Positions 24,746 to 33,456 of a stretch of DNA of 64,000 bases are shown piece by piece (the first letter of the stretch is position 1; each line of letters opens with the position of its first letter). Location of the stretch: positions 186,001-250,000 of the forward strand of contig NZ_BSDC01000003.1 of assembly GCF_030268045.1 (NCBI RefSeq), given 5' to 3'. The notes beneath the pieces are model-generated. The model was given only the letters and a program-made list of their open reading frames with translations, was not told where the DNA came from and did not search any database. Source of the stretch: Geothrix edaphica. GTDB taxonomy: Bacteria > Acidobacteriota > Holophagae > Holophagales > Holophagaceae. The translations under genes were made by a program, and so were the position numbers.

Positions 24746-25909
24746 ATGCACCAGCCCAATCGTCTGACTGTCGGCCGGCGGCGCGCCCTCGCGATGGCGC
24801 CCGGCCTCCTCGTGGCCCTGGCGCTCGCGGTTCCGGCCCTGGACGCCCAGGAGCCCGCTGGGACGATCAAGGTCGAAACCCACAGCTCGAAATGGGATTA
24901 TCCCAAGGAACTCAAGGTACCCGAAGGCTCCCGCACCCACATCGTCGAGAAGGGCGACACGCTCTGGGATCTGGCCGGGAAGTACCTCGGCAATCCCTAC
25001 GCCTGGCCCCAGATCTGGGAGCTGAACCAGTGGATCAAGGATCCGCACTGGATCTACCCTGGGGACCCCCTGATCATCGACCTCACCCGGGCCGTGGCCA
25101 CCGCCGGCTCCGTGCCGGACTCCGTCTCCGGCCTCCAGCCGGATCGGCGCCGGGCCGATCCCGGCGCCCTCCGGCGGCCGGAACTGGGCTTCAGCTTCCA
25201 GGACTTCATCCAGCTCCCCTTCTTCGCCGCCGATGGCGCCGAGGCCCACTACAAGAACCAGGGCGCCTTCACCCTGACCTCCAACCGCAACGAGGACCGC
25301 CGTTTCCTCGCCGAGGGCGAGACCGTCTACATGAATGGCGGCAGCGAGCAGGGCGTCAAGGTCGGCGACCGGTTCCTCATCCTGAAGACGGTGGCCCGCA
25401 AGGTCCACCACCCCACCACCAAGCACAAGATGGGCGATGTGGTGCAGCAGGTGGGCGTGCTCCGCGTCATCACCGCCCAGGCCAAGGGCTCCGTGGCCAC
25501 CATCGAGCGCTGCCTGGATGGCGTGGAAGTGGGCGATCACCTGGTGCGGTTCACCGAACCCGCCAACCTGCCCCTCCAGCTCCGGACCGACATCACCGAC
25601 CCGGTGAAGGTGGCTCCGAACTCCGCCGTGGTGGTCTTCGCCCGCGATGAGCACCAGCACACCGCCAACGGCGACATGGTGATCGTGGACAAGGGCGCCA
25701 ACGACGGGCTGAAGGTGGGCGACGTCCTGCTCGCAGTCCGCATCAAGGTCTTCCCCGTGGGGCCCGACGGCGACCGGAAGGGCGGCACGGAGACCACCAC
25801 CCACTACATCGGCCAGGCCCTGGTGGTCCGCGCGGACAGTCAGACGGCCACCTGCCGCCTGCTCCGCACCACGGAGGAGATCCGCCTCGGCGATACCCTG
25901 ACCCACTGA
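24746..25909 (+). CDS. secreted LysM peptidoglycan-binding protein
   Basis: A 387-residue exported protein with an N-terminal signal/anchor (about 16-36). A LysM domain follows at about 69-115: HIVEKGDTLWDLAGKYLGNP, then WELNQW and YPGDPLIIDL. LysM binds the glycan backbone of peptidoglycan. The remaining 260 residues are beta-rich with repeated VKVGDRFLI/LKVGDVLLA-like strands of unknown fold. Such proteins are common in acidobacteria and may tether or organise the periplasmic wall. No catalytic domain is visible. The gene ends before a terminator with a T6 run. Confidence 0.82.
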   Translation: MHQPNRLTVGRRRALAMAPGLLVALALAVPALDAQEPAGTIKVETHSSKWDYPKELKVPEGSRTHIVEKGDTLWDLAGKYLGNPYAWPQIWELNQWIKDPHWIYPGDPLIIDLTRAVATAGSVPDSVSGLQPDRRRADPGALRRPELGFSFQDFIQLPFFAADGAEAHYKNQGAFTLTSNRNEDRRFLAEGETVYMNGGSEQGVKVGDRFLILKTVARKVHHPTTKHKMGDVVQQVGVLRVITAQAKGSVATIERCLDGVEVGDHLVRFTEPANLPLQLRTDITDPVKVAPNSAVVVFARDEHQHTANGDMVIVDKGANDGLKVGDVLLAVRIKVFPVGPDGDRKGGTETTTHYIGQALVVRADSQTATCRLLRTTEEIRLGDTLTH

Positions 25910-25925
25910 ACGGAGTCCTCTCGGC

Positions 25926-25956
25926 AACTGGGGTCCCGCTGGGGCCTCAGTTTTTT
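25926..25956 (+). terminator. intrinsic terminator
   Basis: AACTGGGGTCCC and GGGGCCTCAG form an imperfect stem (25926-25950) followed by TTTTTT at 25951-25956. It ends the LysM transcript; the T-run lies within the 3' end of the opposing rsmG. Confidence 0.6.
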
Positions 25957-26564
25957 GGGCGCCCCAGCTCCACCACCACGCGCTGCCCCCGGGTGGGCAG
26001 GGTGTAGGGATGCGGGGTGGCCTCCCAGCCGGACGGGAGCGGCTCCCTGGACCAGTCCGGCCCCTTGAGGGCAAGGAACGGGGCATCGGCTTTCCCATGG
26101 CGGGACCACCATCCCATCAGCTGCTCCAGGGATCCCAGGGCCTTGGCGGTCCCCAGGTCCGCCCCCAGCGGGGCCAGGTCCTCGAGGCGGCCCTGCACGG
26201 CTTTCAGATTGGGCACCGGAAGCTCCAGGGCGGCCTGGCGGACGAAGGCCAGCTTCTTGGCGGAAGCGTCCACCGCGAGCACCTCCAGATCCGGGCGGGC
26301 CAGGGCCAGGACGACGGCCGGGCAACCCATGCCGGTTCCCAGATCGGCCACCCGGCTCCCCGGGGCCAGGGGCTCCAGGAAGGGCAGGAGCGCGGCCGCA
26401 TCCAGGATCAACTCCTCCCAGCGCTCGGCTTGAGGCAGGGAGGTCAGGGCGTGGGTGCGGTTCCAGCGGTCCAGCAGCACCAGATAGCGGCGCAGGGGGG
26501 CAGACAGGGGGGAAGGCAGGCGGGGCTCCATGCCTCCAGGATGCCAGGGATCTTCCTCGCACAT
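25947..26564 (-). CDS. rsmG: 16S rRNA (guanine-527-N7) methyltransferase
   Basis: RsmG (GidB) methylates G527 of 16S rRNA using SAM; loss gives low-level streptomycin resistance. The 205-residue protein is the usual size. The characteristic N-terminal helix LDRWNRTHALTS is at about 31-42, the SAM site VADLGTGMGCPAVVLAL at about 70-86, and the second acidic strand reads VLAVDASAKKLAFV. The ATG at 26564 is preferred, with AGAGG upstream, over 26531. It is not next to mnmG or parAB, its frequent partners. It is divergent from ybeY across an AT-rich gap of 201 bases. Confidence 0.92.
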   Translation of the reverse strand: MCEEDPWHPGGMEPRLPSPLSAPLRRYLVLLDRWNRTHALTSLPQAERWEELILDAAALLPFLEPLAPGSRVADLGTGMGCPAVVLALARPDLEVLAVDASAKKLAFVRQAALELPVPNLKAVQGRLEDLAPLGADLGTAKALGSLEQLMGWWSRHGKADAPFLALKGPDWSREPLPSGWEATPHPYTLPTRGQRVVVELGRPKN

Positions 26565-26700
26565 TGAAACCTCTTCACCTCACCCATTTCTTCTTTATAT
26601 TCAACATTTTTGTGACATTTTGATCTGGATTGTTCAGTGGCCCGGTCTATCATCTGAACCGTGAACAAACGATGTAATTCGTGCACCTAGAATGAAGAGA

Positions 26701-26729
26701 TTGACGAATGGGTCAATAGCACTCATGAT
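26701..26729 (+). promoter_or_regulatory. candidate ybeY promoter with overlapping inverted repeat
   Basis: TTGACG (26701-26706), a 17-base spacer and CATGAT (26724-26729) lie 37 bases before the ybeY ATG. The -35 box is part of an inverted repeat ATTGAC-N6-GTCAAT (26700-26717), which could be an operator. It lies in the AT-rich rsmG-ybeY gap. Confidence 0.4.
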
Positions 26730-26765
26730 GAATCCCCTTTGACTGATCTTCCACAGGAGCCGGCC

Positions 26766-27494
26766 ATGACTGAGACCAAGCTGCCTTTCCAGATCGATTG
26801 GTCGAGCCGCAGCAAAATGCGCGGGCCGGGTGAGCAGTCGCTCGGGAAGCTGCTTCACAGCCTTCGCGATCGTCTCGCGCCGGAAGCTCAGGGTGTATCG
26901 CTGACTTATGTCGATGATCGAGGCATGAGAAAACTCAATCGCGAGCATCGCGGGAAAAACATGACGACCGACGTCCTGAGTTTCCCCTCAAGTGTGGAGA
27001 AGGGTGCTTTTCCGCACCTCGGCGACATCGTGATCAGCCTTCCCACCGCCGAGAAAATGGCGAAGAAGTTTGGCGTCAGCCGTCGGCGTGAAGTGGAGAC
27101 GCTGGTGATCCATGGCTTCCTGCATCTCTGCGGCCACGACCACGAAAAGGATCATGGCGAGATGATGGCGCTCCAGGCTCAGCTTGAACGCGAGCTGCTC
27201 GAGACGGAACCTCTGTCCATGAGCCTCAAGCGGGGGCGCAAGCCCGGCAGCAAGGTCAAGAAGCTCAAGGACGGCTCCCGGGTCGTGGTGACCGGCCGGG
27301 CCGCGGCCGCCCTCGTCCGGCGGGAACGCGTGAAAAAGGAGAAGAAGGTCAAGGTGCGCAAGGTGGTCAAGCCCAAGGATGCCGCCGTGAAGCGCGGCCC
27401 GGGGCGGCCCCGCAAAGAGGCTGCCGCCGCTCCCGCCAAGCGCGTGCTGCGCCGCCGCCGGCCGGGCCCCTCCCGCAGCGGCGTCATCGCCTAG
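26766..27494 (+). CDS. ybeY: endoribonuclease YbeY with basic AT-hook-like tail
   Basis: YbeY is a zinc-dependent RNase needed for 16S rRNA 3'-end maturation and 70S quality control. Residues 1-150 carry the family motif HGFLHLCGHDH with three metal-binding His (about 119-129). A tail of about 85 residues follows; it is strongly basic and contains KRGPGRPRKEAA, an AT-hook-like GRP core. Typical YbeY proteins are about 150-180 residues, so this tail is extra. The ATG at 26766 has AGGAG 6 bases upstream; a TTG at 26739 is less likely. The core is less GC-biased at third positions than the tail and neighbours. No phoH is adjacent. Confidence 0.9.
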   Translation: MTETKLPFQIDWSSRSKMRGPGEQSLGKLLHSLRDRLAPEAQGVSLTYVDDRGMRKLNREHRGKNMTTDVLSFPSSVEKGAFPHLGDIVISLPTAEKMAKKFGVSRRREVETLVIHGFLHLCGHDHEKDHGEMMALQAQLERELLETEPLSMSLKRGRKPGSKVKKLKDGSRVVVTGRAAAALVRRERVKKEKKVKVRKVVKPKDAAVKRGPGRPRKEAAAAPAKRVLRRRRPGPSRSGVIA

Positions 27495-27581
27495 CCGGGT
27501 TCACAACCTCCGCATGGAAAAAGGAGCCGAAGGCCGATAAAATGGCCCTTTGGCCCGGCCCCGGGCCCCATCGGAGCCTCC

Positions 27582-28301
27582 GTGATCAACCTCCTGCTAG
27601 GCCTGGGCACGGCCTTCGCCGTGATCCTGCTGTCCACCCTGCTCAGCATCAAGCTGTGGATCAGCGTGCCCATCGGCCTCCTCGCCGGGGCGGGCCTCTT
27701 CATCTGGCAGGGCCGCAAGGTCCAGCAGGAACTCGAGAAGATCTTCACCCGCGCGGGGGAGCTGCTGAAGAAGCAGCAGTTCGAGAAGGCCATCGAGGTG
27801 ATGAAGGAGGGCTACCGCTTCGCCCCCAAGCAGTTCCTCGTGAAGGGCAGCATCGACGGCCAGATCGGCGTGGTGCAGTACCTCCGCAAGAAGAACGAGG
27901 AGGCTGAGCCCCTGCTGGCCTCTGCCTCCATGCAGCACTACATCGCCAAGGCCATGCTGGGCATCCTCCAGTGGAAGCGTGGCGAGAAGAAGAAGGCCAA
28001 GGAGACCTTCGCCCTGGCCCTGAAGGCCGGCAAGAAGGAGAGTCTGCTCTACGCCGTCTACGCCTATGTGCTGGTGGAGATGGGCGAGCGTGACAAGGCC
28101 ATTGAGACGCTCAACCAGGGCCTCGGGATCTGCAAGGGCGACGAGCGCCTCATCACCAACCGCAACCTGCTGCAGAACGGCAAGGCCCTCAAGATGAAGG
28201 TCTACGGCGAGCAGTGGTACCAGTTCCTCCTGGAACGCCCCATGATCCGCCAGGAGGCTCCGGCCTTCGCCCGGGTTTCGCGGCGCGCCCTTCGCGGGTG
28301 A
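27582..28301 (+). CDS. membrane-anchored TPR-like protein
   Basis: A 239-residue protein with two hydrophobic segments at the N-terminus (about 2-22 and 24-44) and a cytoplasmic region of helical repeats resembling tetratricopeptide units: AGELLKKQQFEKAIEVMKEG, AKAMLGILQWKRGEKKKAKETF and VYAYVLVEMGERDKAIETLNQG. TPRs usually mediate protein binding. The start is GTG at 27582 with GGAG 5 bases upstream. It lies between ybeY and yebC on the same strand, 87 bases from each. The partner is unknown. Confidence 0.75.
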   Translation: MINLLLGLGTAFAVILLSTLLSIKLWISVPIGLLAGAGLFIWQGRKVQQELEKIFTRAGELLKKQQFEKAIEVMKEGYRFAPKQFLVKGSIDGQIGVVQYLRKKNEEAEPLLASASMQHYIAKAMLGILQWKRGEKKKAKETFALALKAGKKESLLYAVYAYVLVEMGERDKAIETLNQGLGICKGDERLITNRNLLQNGKALKMKVYGEQWYQFLLERPMIRQEAPAFARVSRRALRG

Positions 28302-28387
28302 TCTCCCTGCGTTGAAAAGATTCTTTTAACTTTAGGCAGCCGCGAATCGGTTGCCGCGCGGAACGAACGATTGAAGGAGCAACCTCT

Positions 28388-29119
28388 ATGTCCGGCCACA
28401 GCAAATGGTCCACCATCAAGCACAAGAAGGGCGCCGCTGACGCCAAGCGCGGCAAGGTCTTCACGAAGATCCTGAAGGAGATCACCGTGGCCGCCCGCCT
28501 GGGCGGTGGCGACGTGAACGCCAACCCCCGCCTGCGCCTGGCCGTGGACCAGGCCAAGGGCAGCAACATGCCCAAGGACAACTGGGAGCGCGCCATCAAG
28601 AAGGGCACCGGCGAGCTCGAAGGGGTGACCTACGAGGAAGTGGTCTACGAGGCCTATGGCCCGGGCGGCGTGGCCATCATGGTCGAGGCCATGACCGACA
28701 ACAAGAACCGCACCACCCCCGAGATCCGCAGCTACTTCACCAAGTTCGGCGGCGAGCTGGGCGCCCAGGGCTCCGTGGCCTACCTCTTCGCCAAGCAGGG
28801 CCAGATCGTGGTCGAGCCTGAAGTCTCCGAAGACAAGGTCATGGAAGTGGCCCTGGAAGCCGGCGCCGATGATGTGGTCAACGAAGGCGAGGCCTGGGTC
28901 ATCAAGACCAGCCCCGAGGCCTACCAGGCCGTGAAGGATGCCGTGGACGCCGCCAAGCTCCCCGTCATCGAAGCCAAGATCATCATGGCCCCCAGCACCA
29001 GCACCGCCCTCGAGGGCTCCAAGCTCGCCAGCTTCCTCAAGCTCGTGGACCTGCTGGAGGACAACGACGACGTGCAGAACGTGTGGCACAACGGCGACTA
29101 CGAGGAACCCGAAGATTAG
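28388..29119 (+). CDS. yebC: YebC/PmpR-family protein
   Basis: A 243-residue YebC-family protein starting with the signature [21 protein letters not shown] (given in part) and containing [13 protein letters not shown]. The family has long been annotated as transcriptional regulators (PmpR type). Recent work links YebC proteins to translation at proline-rich stretches. AAGGAG lies upstream of the ATG. It is followed by a strong terminator and is not next to ruvC, its frequent neighbour. Length and start are standard. Confidence 0.95.
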   Translation: MSGHSKWSTIKHKKGAADAKRGKVFTKILKEITVAARLGGGDVNANPRLRLAVDQAKGSNMPKDNWERAIKKGTGELEGVTYEEVVYEAYGPGGVAIMVEAMTDNKNRTTPEIRSYFTKFGGELGAQGSVAYLFAKQGQIVVEPEVSEDKVMEVALEAGADDVVNEGEAWVIKTSPEAYQAVKDAVDAAKLPVIEAKIIMAPSTSTALEGSKLASFLKLVDLLEDNDDVQNVWHNGDYEEPED

Positions 29120-29143
29120 GGTTCCCTTCAAGACTCCGATAGG

Positions 29144-29174
29144 CTCAGGGCGCCTCTCGGCGCCCTGAGTTATT
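29144..29174 (+). terminator. hairpin terminator after yebC
   Basis: CTCAGGGCGCC (29144-29154) pairs perfectly with GGCGCCCTGAG (29159-29169) around TCTC, followed by TTATT. The stop codon of the opposing carboxypeptidase gene lies in the TTATT, so the hairpin could serve both strands. Confidence 0.75.
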
Positions 29175-30819
29175 CCTGCGCCTTGGGCGCAGGCATTGTC
29201 GTAATGGCGACGGCATCCGAATCACCACGCCCCACCGCCAGGATGGGGAACCGCGGCGGTTCGCCCCACATGCCGTCGCCGCGGATGAGGGCGCTGTGGA
29301 AGACGCCCCAGTAGGCCAGGCTGTCGGTGCTGCGGGGGTCCAGGAGGTAGAAGGCCAGGCGGCCCAGGGGCTGGTCGAGTGGGATGTAGAGGGCGCGGTC
29401 CAGGTCTTCCGGCGCCCAGGCCAGCTGCAGCTTCTTCGCAGCGGGATCGGCCCTCCAGGCCCCTTGGAGTTCGAGGGTGAACACGCCCTGGTAGGCGGAA
29501 GCGGACAGCTTGCGGCTGGTCTCATGGAAATGCAGGACGGCCAGGCCCCGCTGCCTCGCGCTCCCCTTCAGCACCTTCAGGCCATGGGCCTGGAGCAGCG
29601 GCAGCACCGTGGGGGCATAGGCCGGGTCCACCAGGTAGCCCGCCGGAACCGTCACGAAGTCCTGGCCCTCGAAGCCCACGAAGCTGGGCAGTTCCAGGTG
29701 CGTGCGGCTCTTCTCGCCCACCAGGCGGCCCTTCTCGTCGCGGATGGGGTCCACCCAGTCGAACGCTGCACGTTCGACCTGTTTCAGCTTCGCTGAAAGC
29801 GGAAGGGACACGGGCCCCTTCTTCCAGGCCTCCAGCCATCGGGCCTGGGCCCCCTGGATCTGGCCCCGGATTTCGCCGCGGTGCTCCGCCATCCAGGTCA
29901 GGCAGGCCAGCACGAAGCGGCGGGTGTCGGCGATGCGGTCGGGCCAGCTGCGGTAGACGTAGCTCTCGGAGAGCACCGCCAGGCGGTTGCGCAGGGCGGG
30001 ATAGTTCGTCAGCAGCCGGGGGTGGGCATCGTAAGTCTCCCAGGCCGTGGGCGGCTTCTCCGGTGTGGGCCGGTAGGGCACGAAGTTGCCGTAGTCGTAG
30101 GTGGGCATGCCTTCGGCCTTCAGCTGCTCCCGCACCGCCACGAGCATCGCCCGGTTGAAGGCCAGCAGGTCTCCGTCCGCCCCCAGGGTGCAGGCCGGCC
30201 CATGGGTGAGGTGGAAACCGTGGGTGCTGCCGTTGGTGGTGTGCAGGTCCAGCACCGCCGCGGGATCGAAGTCGCCCAGCATGGCCAGGAGCCAGCGGGT
30301 GTTGGGCGCGGCAGCCTTCATGAGGTCGCGGTTGAGGTCCAGGCCCAGGGCGTTCTCGCGCCGGCCCACGCCGCTTTCCGTCGGGTTGGGCTGCCAGGGC
30401 CGGATGGCGGGATCCAGGGCGTCCGTGCCGTCGGCGTTGTAGGCGGGCATTACCACCAGGTCGAGGTCGCGCCGCAGACCCGGGTGCTTCCCCTGGAGCA
30501 GCTCGCGGAGGATCTGCTGGATGGCCTCCTTGCCTTCCACCTCCCCGGCATGGATGTTGGCGTTCACGAAGACCCGCAGCGGATCCCGCCCGTTTCCCCG
30601 CAGGCGCCAGGCCAGGAGGGGCTTGCCGGTCTCCGTGGTGCGGGGGGCGCCCTTGGGCTGGTAGGGCTCCAGCCCCGGCGCCTGCTTCCGCAGAGCCTCC
30701 ATGAAGGCCCGGACCTCAGCCACCGTGGAGGTCCGCTTCAGCTGCGTGCGTTCAGGAACGGTCTGGGGCCACCCGGCGAGAAGGCTTGTCCCCGCCAGGG
30801 CCCACAGCAGGCGCCGCAT
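29170..30819 (-). CDS. secreted M14-family zinc carboxypeptidase
   Basis: A 549-residue exported protein (signal peptide near MRRLLWALAGTSLLAG). The M14 zinc-binding residues are visible: HxxE in NIHAGEVEGKEA (about 92-103), Arg/Asn in LDLNRDLMK, and the third ligand His in VLDLHTTNGSTHGFH. Carboxypeptidases of this family remove C-terminal residues from peptides; the subgroup with this length (about 550) is typical of secreted acidobacterial and Bacteroidetes enzymes. The last 200 residues form an additional domain of beta type. It follows the small membrane-protein gene by 4 bases and is probably co-transcribed. Confidence 0.85.
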   Translation of the reverse strand: MRRLLWALAGTSLLAGWPQTVPERTQLKRTSTVAEVRAFMEALRKQAPGLEPYQPKGAPRTTETGKPLLAWRLRGNGRDPLRVFVNANIHAGEVEGKEAIQQILRELLQGKHPGLRRDLDLVVMPAYNADGTDALDPAIRPWQPNPTESGVGRRENALGLDLNRDLMKAAAPNTRWLLAMLGDFDPAAVLDLHTTNGSTHGFHLTHGPACTLGADGDLLAFNRAMLVAVREQLKAEGMPTYDYGNFVPYRPTPEKPPTAWETYDAHPRLLTNYPALRNRLAVLSESYVYRSWPDRIADTRRFVLACLTWMAEHRGEIRGQIQGAQARWLEAWKKGPVSLPLSAKLKQVERAAFDWVDPIRDEKGRLVGEKSRTHLELPSFVGFEGQDFVTVPAGYLVDPAYAPTVLPLLQAHGLKVLKGSARQRGLAVLHFHETSRKLSASAYQGVFTLELQGAWRADPAAKKLQLAWAPEDLDRALYIPLDQPLGRLAFYLLDPRSTDSLAYWGVFHSALIRGDGMWGEPPRFPILAVGRGDSDAVAITTMPAPKAQE

Positions 30820-30823
30820 GGGA

Positions 30824-31294
30824 TCAGCGCCCGGTGAAGGAACTGTCCGCCGCGGAGGGCATCTCGGGCCCCGCCTTCGCGGGACCGCCGAAGAGGCCCT
30901 TGTTGTAGACCGTGAAGCTGGAGGCCAGGAACAGCACCAGGGCCAGCAGGGCGGAGCCGCGCTTCCCCACCGCCAGGGCCTTGGGCGTCATCTCGGACAG
31001 GCCCACCAGCACCAGGACCAGCAGCAGCTTGATGTGCATGTAGTGGCCCTGCTTCAGGGGGTTCTGACCGCCCTGGATCATCATCAGCAGCAGGCCGATG
31101 CCGGCGAGGAGGGCCAGCCGGAAGGACCAGGCCACCACCTTGGCCCAGACAGTGGCGGCGAGACCGCGGATCTCCTCGCGCCCCTCCTCGAATCCAGACA
31201 GGAGCAGGGCCACCACGGCCGCGCCGCCACCTACGGTGAGGGTCACGAAGTGCAGCCAGCGGAGGAGGTTCACAGCTTCGAGCTTGAGGTTCAT
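30824..31294 (-). CDS. four-helix membrane protein, HemJ/CopD-like
   Basis: A 156-residue protein with four membrane segments (about 12-34, 50-72, 82-104, 112-130). The first contains LLRWLHFVTLTVGGG and the third HIKLLLVLVLVGL, resembling the His-containing helices of the CopD/HemJ-like integral membrane families, where such His residues can bind heme or copper. The similarity is weak and I do not assign a reaction. GAGG lies 5 bases before the ATG. It is the first gene of a two-gene leftward unit with the M14 peptidase. Confidence 0.6.
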   Translation of the reverse strand: MNLKLEAVNLLRWLHFVTLTVGGGAAVVALLLSGFEEGREEIRGLAATVWAKVVAWSFRLALLAGIGLLLMMIQGGQNPLKQGHYMHIKLLLVLVLVGLSEMTPKALAVGKRGSALLALVLFLASSFTVYNKGLFGGPAKAGPEMPSAADSSFTGR

Positions 31295-31360
31295 GGTTGC
31301 CTCTGGAGTAGGAATCCCAGGTTAGCAGCCCTGGTAGGCTCATTGGATCTGGAGGATGTC

Positions 31361-32326
31361 ATGGCCAAGCTGCGCGTCGCCGTCGTGGGTGTGGGTCATC
31401 TGGGACAGCACCACGCGAGGATCGCGGCCTCGGCTCCTGGGGCCACCCTGGTGGCCGTGGTGGATCCGGATCCCGCCCGGGGCCCGGAGATCGCCTCGAA
31501 GTTCGGTGCCCCCTGGGCCGCCTCCCTGGACCAGGTGCTGGCCGAAGTGGATGCAGTGCAGATTGCCGCTCCCACCGGCTTCCACCATGCCCTCGGCCTC
31601 CAGGCCCTGAAGGCCGGCAAGCACGTGCTGATGGAGAAGCCCCTGGCCGCCTCGCTCGACGAGGGCGTGGCCCTGCTGAAGGCCCTGGCCGCGGCCCGCG
31701 CCACGAATCCGGGAATCGTGGCCCAGGTGGGCCATCTGGAGCGCTTCAATCCGGCCGTGACGGCCCTCCGCGACCGCGGCTTCAAGCCCCGCTTCCTCGA
31801 GGCTGTGCGCGTCTCCCCCTTCCCGGCCCGCAGCCTCGAGGTGGACGTGGTGATGGACGTGATGATCCACGACCTGGACCTGCTCCGTGCCCTGGTGGGC
31901 CGGCCCGTGCTGGATGTGGAGGCTGTGGGCGTGCCCGTGCTGACGCCCTACGCGGATCTCGTGAATGCCCGCCTGAAGTTCGAGGGCGGCGCCTTCGCCA
32001 CCGTCACCGCCAGCCGGGTGGCCCGCAAGAAGGAGCGCACTCTCCGCGCCTTCGGAGACAAGGAGTACGCCAGCCTCGACTTTGCCGCCCAGAAGCTGGA
32101 GATCCTCCGGCTGGTCATGGGCCCCGACGGCCCGCAGGTCCACCCCGAGACGGCCGACATCGAAGAGGGCGAACCCCTGCGCCTGGAGATCGAGGCCTTC
32201 CACGCCGCCTGCCTGGGCCAGGGCACCGAGGGCGTCACCTGGGAGGAGGGCCAGGAGGCCATGCGCGTGGCCGACCAGGTACAGAAGGCCGTGGCGAAGA
32301 GCCTGGCAGAGATCCAGAAAGGTTGA
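31361..32326 (+). CDS. Gfo/Idh/MocA-family oxidoreductase
   Basis: A 321-residue NAD(P)-dependent dehydrogenase: Rossmann motif VAVVGVGHLGQHHARI (about 5-20), the family's EKP motif in VLMEKPLAAS, and HDLDLL in the C-terminal alpha/beta domain (IHDLDLLRALVG), where the Lys of EKP and the Asp/His act in catalysis. Members oxidise sugars, inositol or related compounds; the subgroup near UDP-GlcNAc 3-dehydrogenase/biliverdin-reductase-like proteins often lies beside LPS genes. The ATG at 31361 has GGAGG 5 bases upstream; a longer open frame is an artefact. A palindromic repeat follows 24 bases later. Confidence 0.87.
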   Translation: MAKLRVAVVGVGHLGQHHARIAASAPGATLVAVVDPDPARGPEIASKFGAPWAASLDQVLAEVDAVQIAAPTGFHHALGLQALKAGKHVLMEKPLAASLDEGVALLKALAAARATNPGIVAQVGHLERFNPAVTALRDRGFKPRFLEAVRVSPFPARSLEVDVVMDVMIHDLDLLRALVGRPVLDVEAVGVPVLTPYADLVNARLKFEGGAFATVTASRVARKKERTLRAFGDKEYASLDFAAQKLEILRLVMGPDGPQVHPETADIEEGEPLRLEIEAFHAACLGQGTEGVTWEEGQEAMRVADQVQKAVAKSLAEIQKG

Positions 32327-32350
32327 ATTTCCTTGTAGTCATAGAACCAA

Positions 32351-32467
32351 CCCAAAACACACGCAGAGGGTCGCCGAGATGGCCGAGAACGCGGAGAAAG
32401 AGAAAAAGAACAGGACCATCCCTCTGTGCCCTCCGCTTCCTCTGCGACCCTCTGCGTGAGTGGTTTC
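32351..32467. repeat. imperfect palindrome of GCGGAGR units (family C, copy 2)
   Basis: The left arm (32351-32399) begins CCAAAACACACGCAGAGGG and continues with CCGAGA/CGGAGA units. The right arm (32420-32467) has the reversed order ending CTCTGCGTGAGTGGTTT. Arms and termini match copy 1 at 4782-4913, while the internal units vary. It lies between the oxidoreductase and the serine hydrolase and ends about 33 bases before the latter's first usable ATG. Confidence 0.85.
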
Positions 32468-32499
32468 CCGCCGTGCATCGGTCATCGAGCGTACCTGGT

Positions 32500-33456
32500 A
32501 TGAGCCGCTTCTACGACCTCGCCTCCCTGGCCAAGCCCCTGGTGACGGCACCGCTGGCGCTGGCCTACCTGGACCTGGATGCAGACCGGCGCTGGGCCCT
32601 GGGGTTCCATGATCGGGAGACCCCTCTCACAGTGCGGCAGCTGCTGTCCCACAGCTCGGGCCTGCCACCCTGGCGGCCCTTCACCGGTGAACCTCTGGCC
32701 GCGCAGCTCCGTCGCCCGGTCCCGGACCACCCCCTGCTCCGTCCCGCCACGCCCGGGCTGGCCACCTATTCGGACCTGAACTACCGCCTGCTGGCGGAGC
32801 TGCTGGTTGCCGAGACTGGTGTGCCCTTCGCGCGGCTGGGCGCGGCTTCGGGCCTGAGTCCCGCGCCCTGGCGGGAGGTCCCGGAGGTGCTTCCGGATGC
32901 GCCGGATGCGGAGGCCTGGCGGCTGGCCACGGAACGGCCCCTGCCGCCGCGCGGCGCGCATCTGCCCCAGGATGCCAACGCGCGCGCCGGCATGCCCGGC
33001 CACGCCGGCTACGGCACCACAGCCCCCCAGCTGGAAGCGGCCCTCACGTGCTGGGTGGCCGCCGGCTGGCCGGACCGCATGGCGGTGGAGGCCGCGGCCG
33101 GCGAGAATGCCGCCCGCTGGGGCCTGGGCCTCCAGGTGCTCTTGGGGGGCAGCGGACATTTTGGACAGCTGCTGTCGCGACTCCCTCAGGGCCCCGGCAT
33201 CCATGTCCTCGAAGACCCCACGCAGGCGGTGCCCACTGTGATACCCGCTCCCGACCCCGATGCCGGCGTGCCCTCCGGCTGGTGGTTCCACCTGGGCTAC
33301 ACCGGTCCCGCCCTCTTCTACCGGCCTGGGGATCGCAGCTGCGTCGCCCTGCTCCTCCACCGGGGAGGGCCGGGTGGCCTGATGCTCGACGCCGAGGCGC
33401 TGCGGGCCCGGCGCTGGGAGGCCCTCGCCCGATTCGTGGGACAATGGGGCGGATGA
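32500..33456 (+). CDS. beta-lactamase-family serine hydrolase, apparently 5'-truncated
   Basis: A 318-residue serine hydrolase of the class C beta-lactamase/penicillin-binding fold. The catalytic SxxK is SLAK at residues 9-12. The YxN motif reads YSD (YSDLNYRL), and the third motif appears as HLGYTGPAL. Normal members have about 40-60 residues before SxxK, so the first beta-strands are missing. No signal peptide is seen and the ATG has no clear ribosome-binding site. The frame is open backwards through the repeat at 32351-32467, which looks like the cause. It ends with a 4-base overlap onto the SpoIID gene. A cytosolic or inactive product, or a pseudogene, is possible. Confidence 0.7.
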   Translation: MSRFYDLASLAKPLVTAPLALAYLDLDADRRWALGFHDRETPLTVRQLLSHSSGLPPWRPFTGEPLAAQLRRPVPDHPLLRPATPGLATYSDLNYRLLAELLVAETGVPFARLGAASGLSPAPWREVPEVLPDAPDAEAWRLATERPLPPRGAHLPQDANARAGMPGHAGYGTTAPQLEAALTCWVAAGWPDRMAVEAAAGENAARWGLGLQVLLGGSGHFGQLLSRLPQGPGIHVLEDPTQAVPTVIPAPDPDAGVPSGWWFHLGYTGPALFYRPGDRSCVALLLHRGGPGGLMLDAEALRARRWEALARFVGQWGG

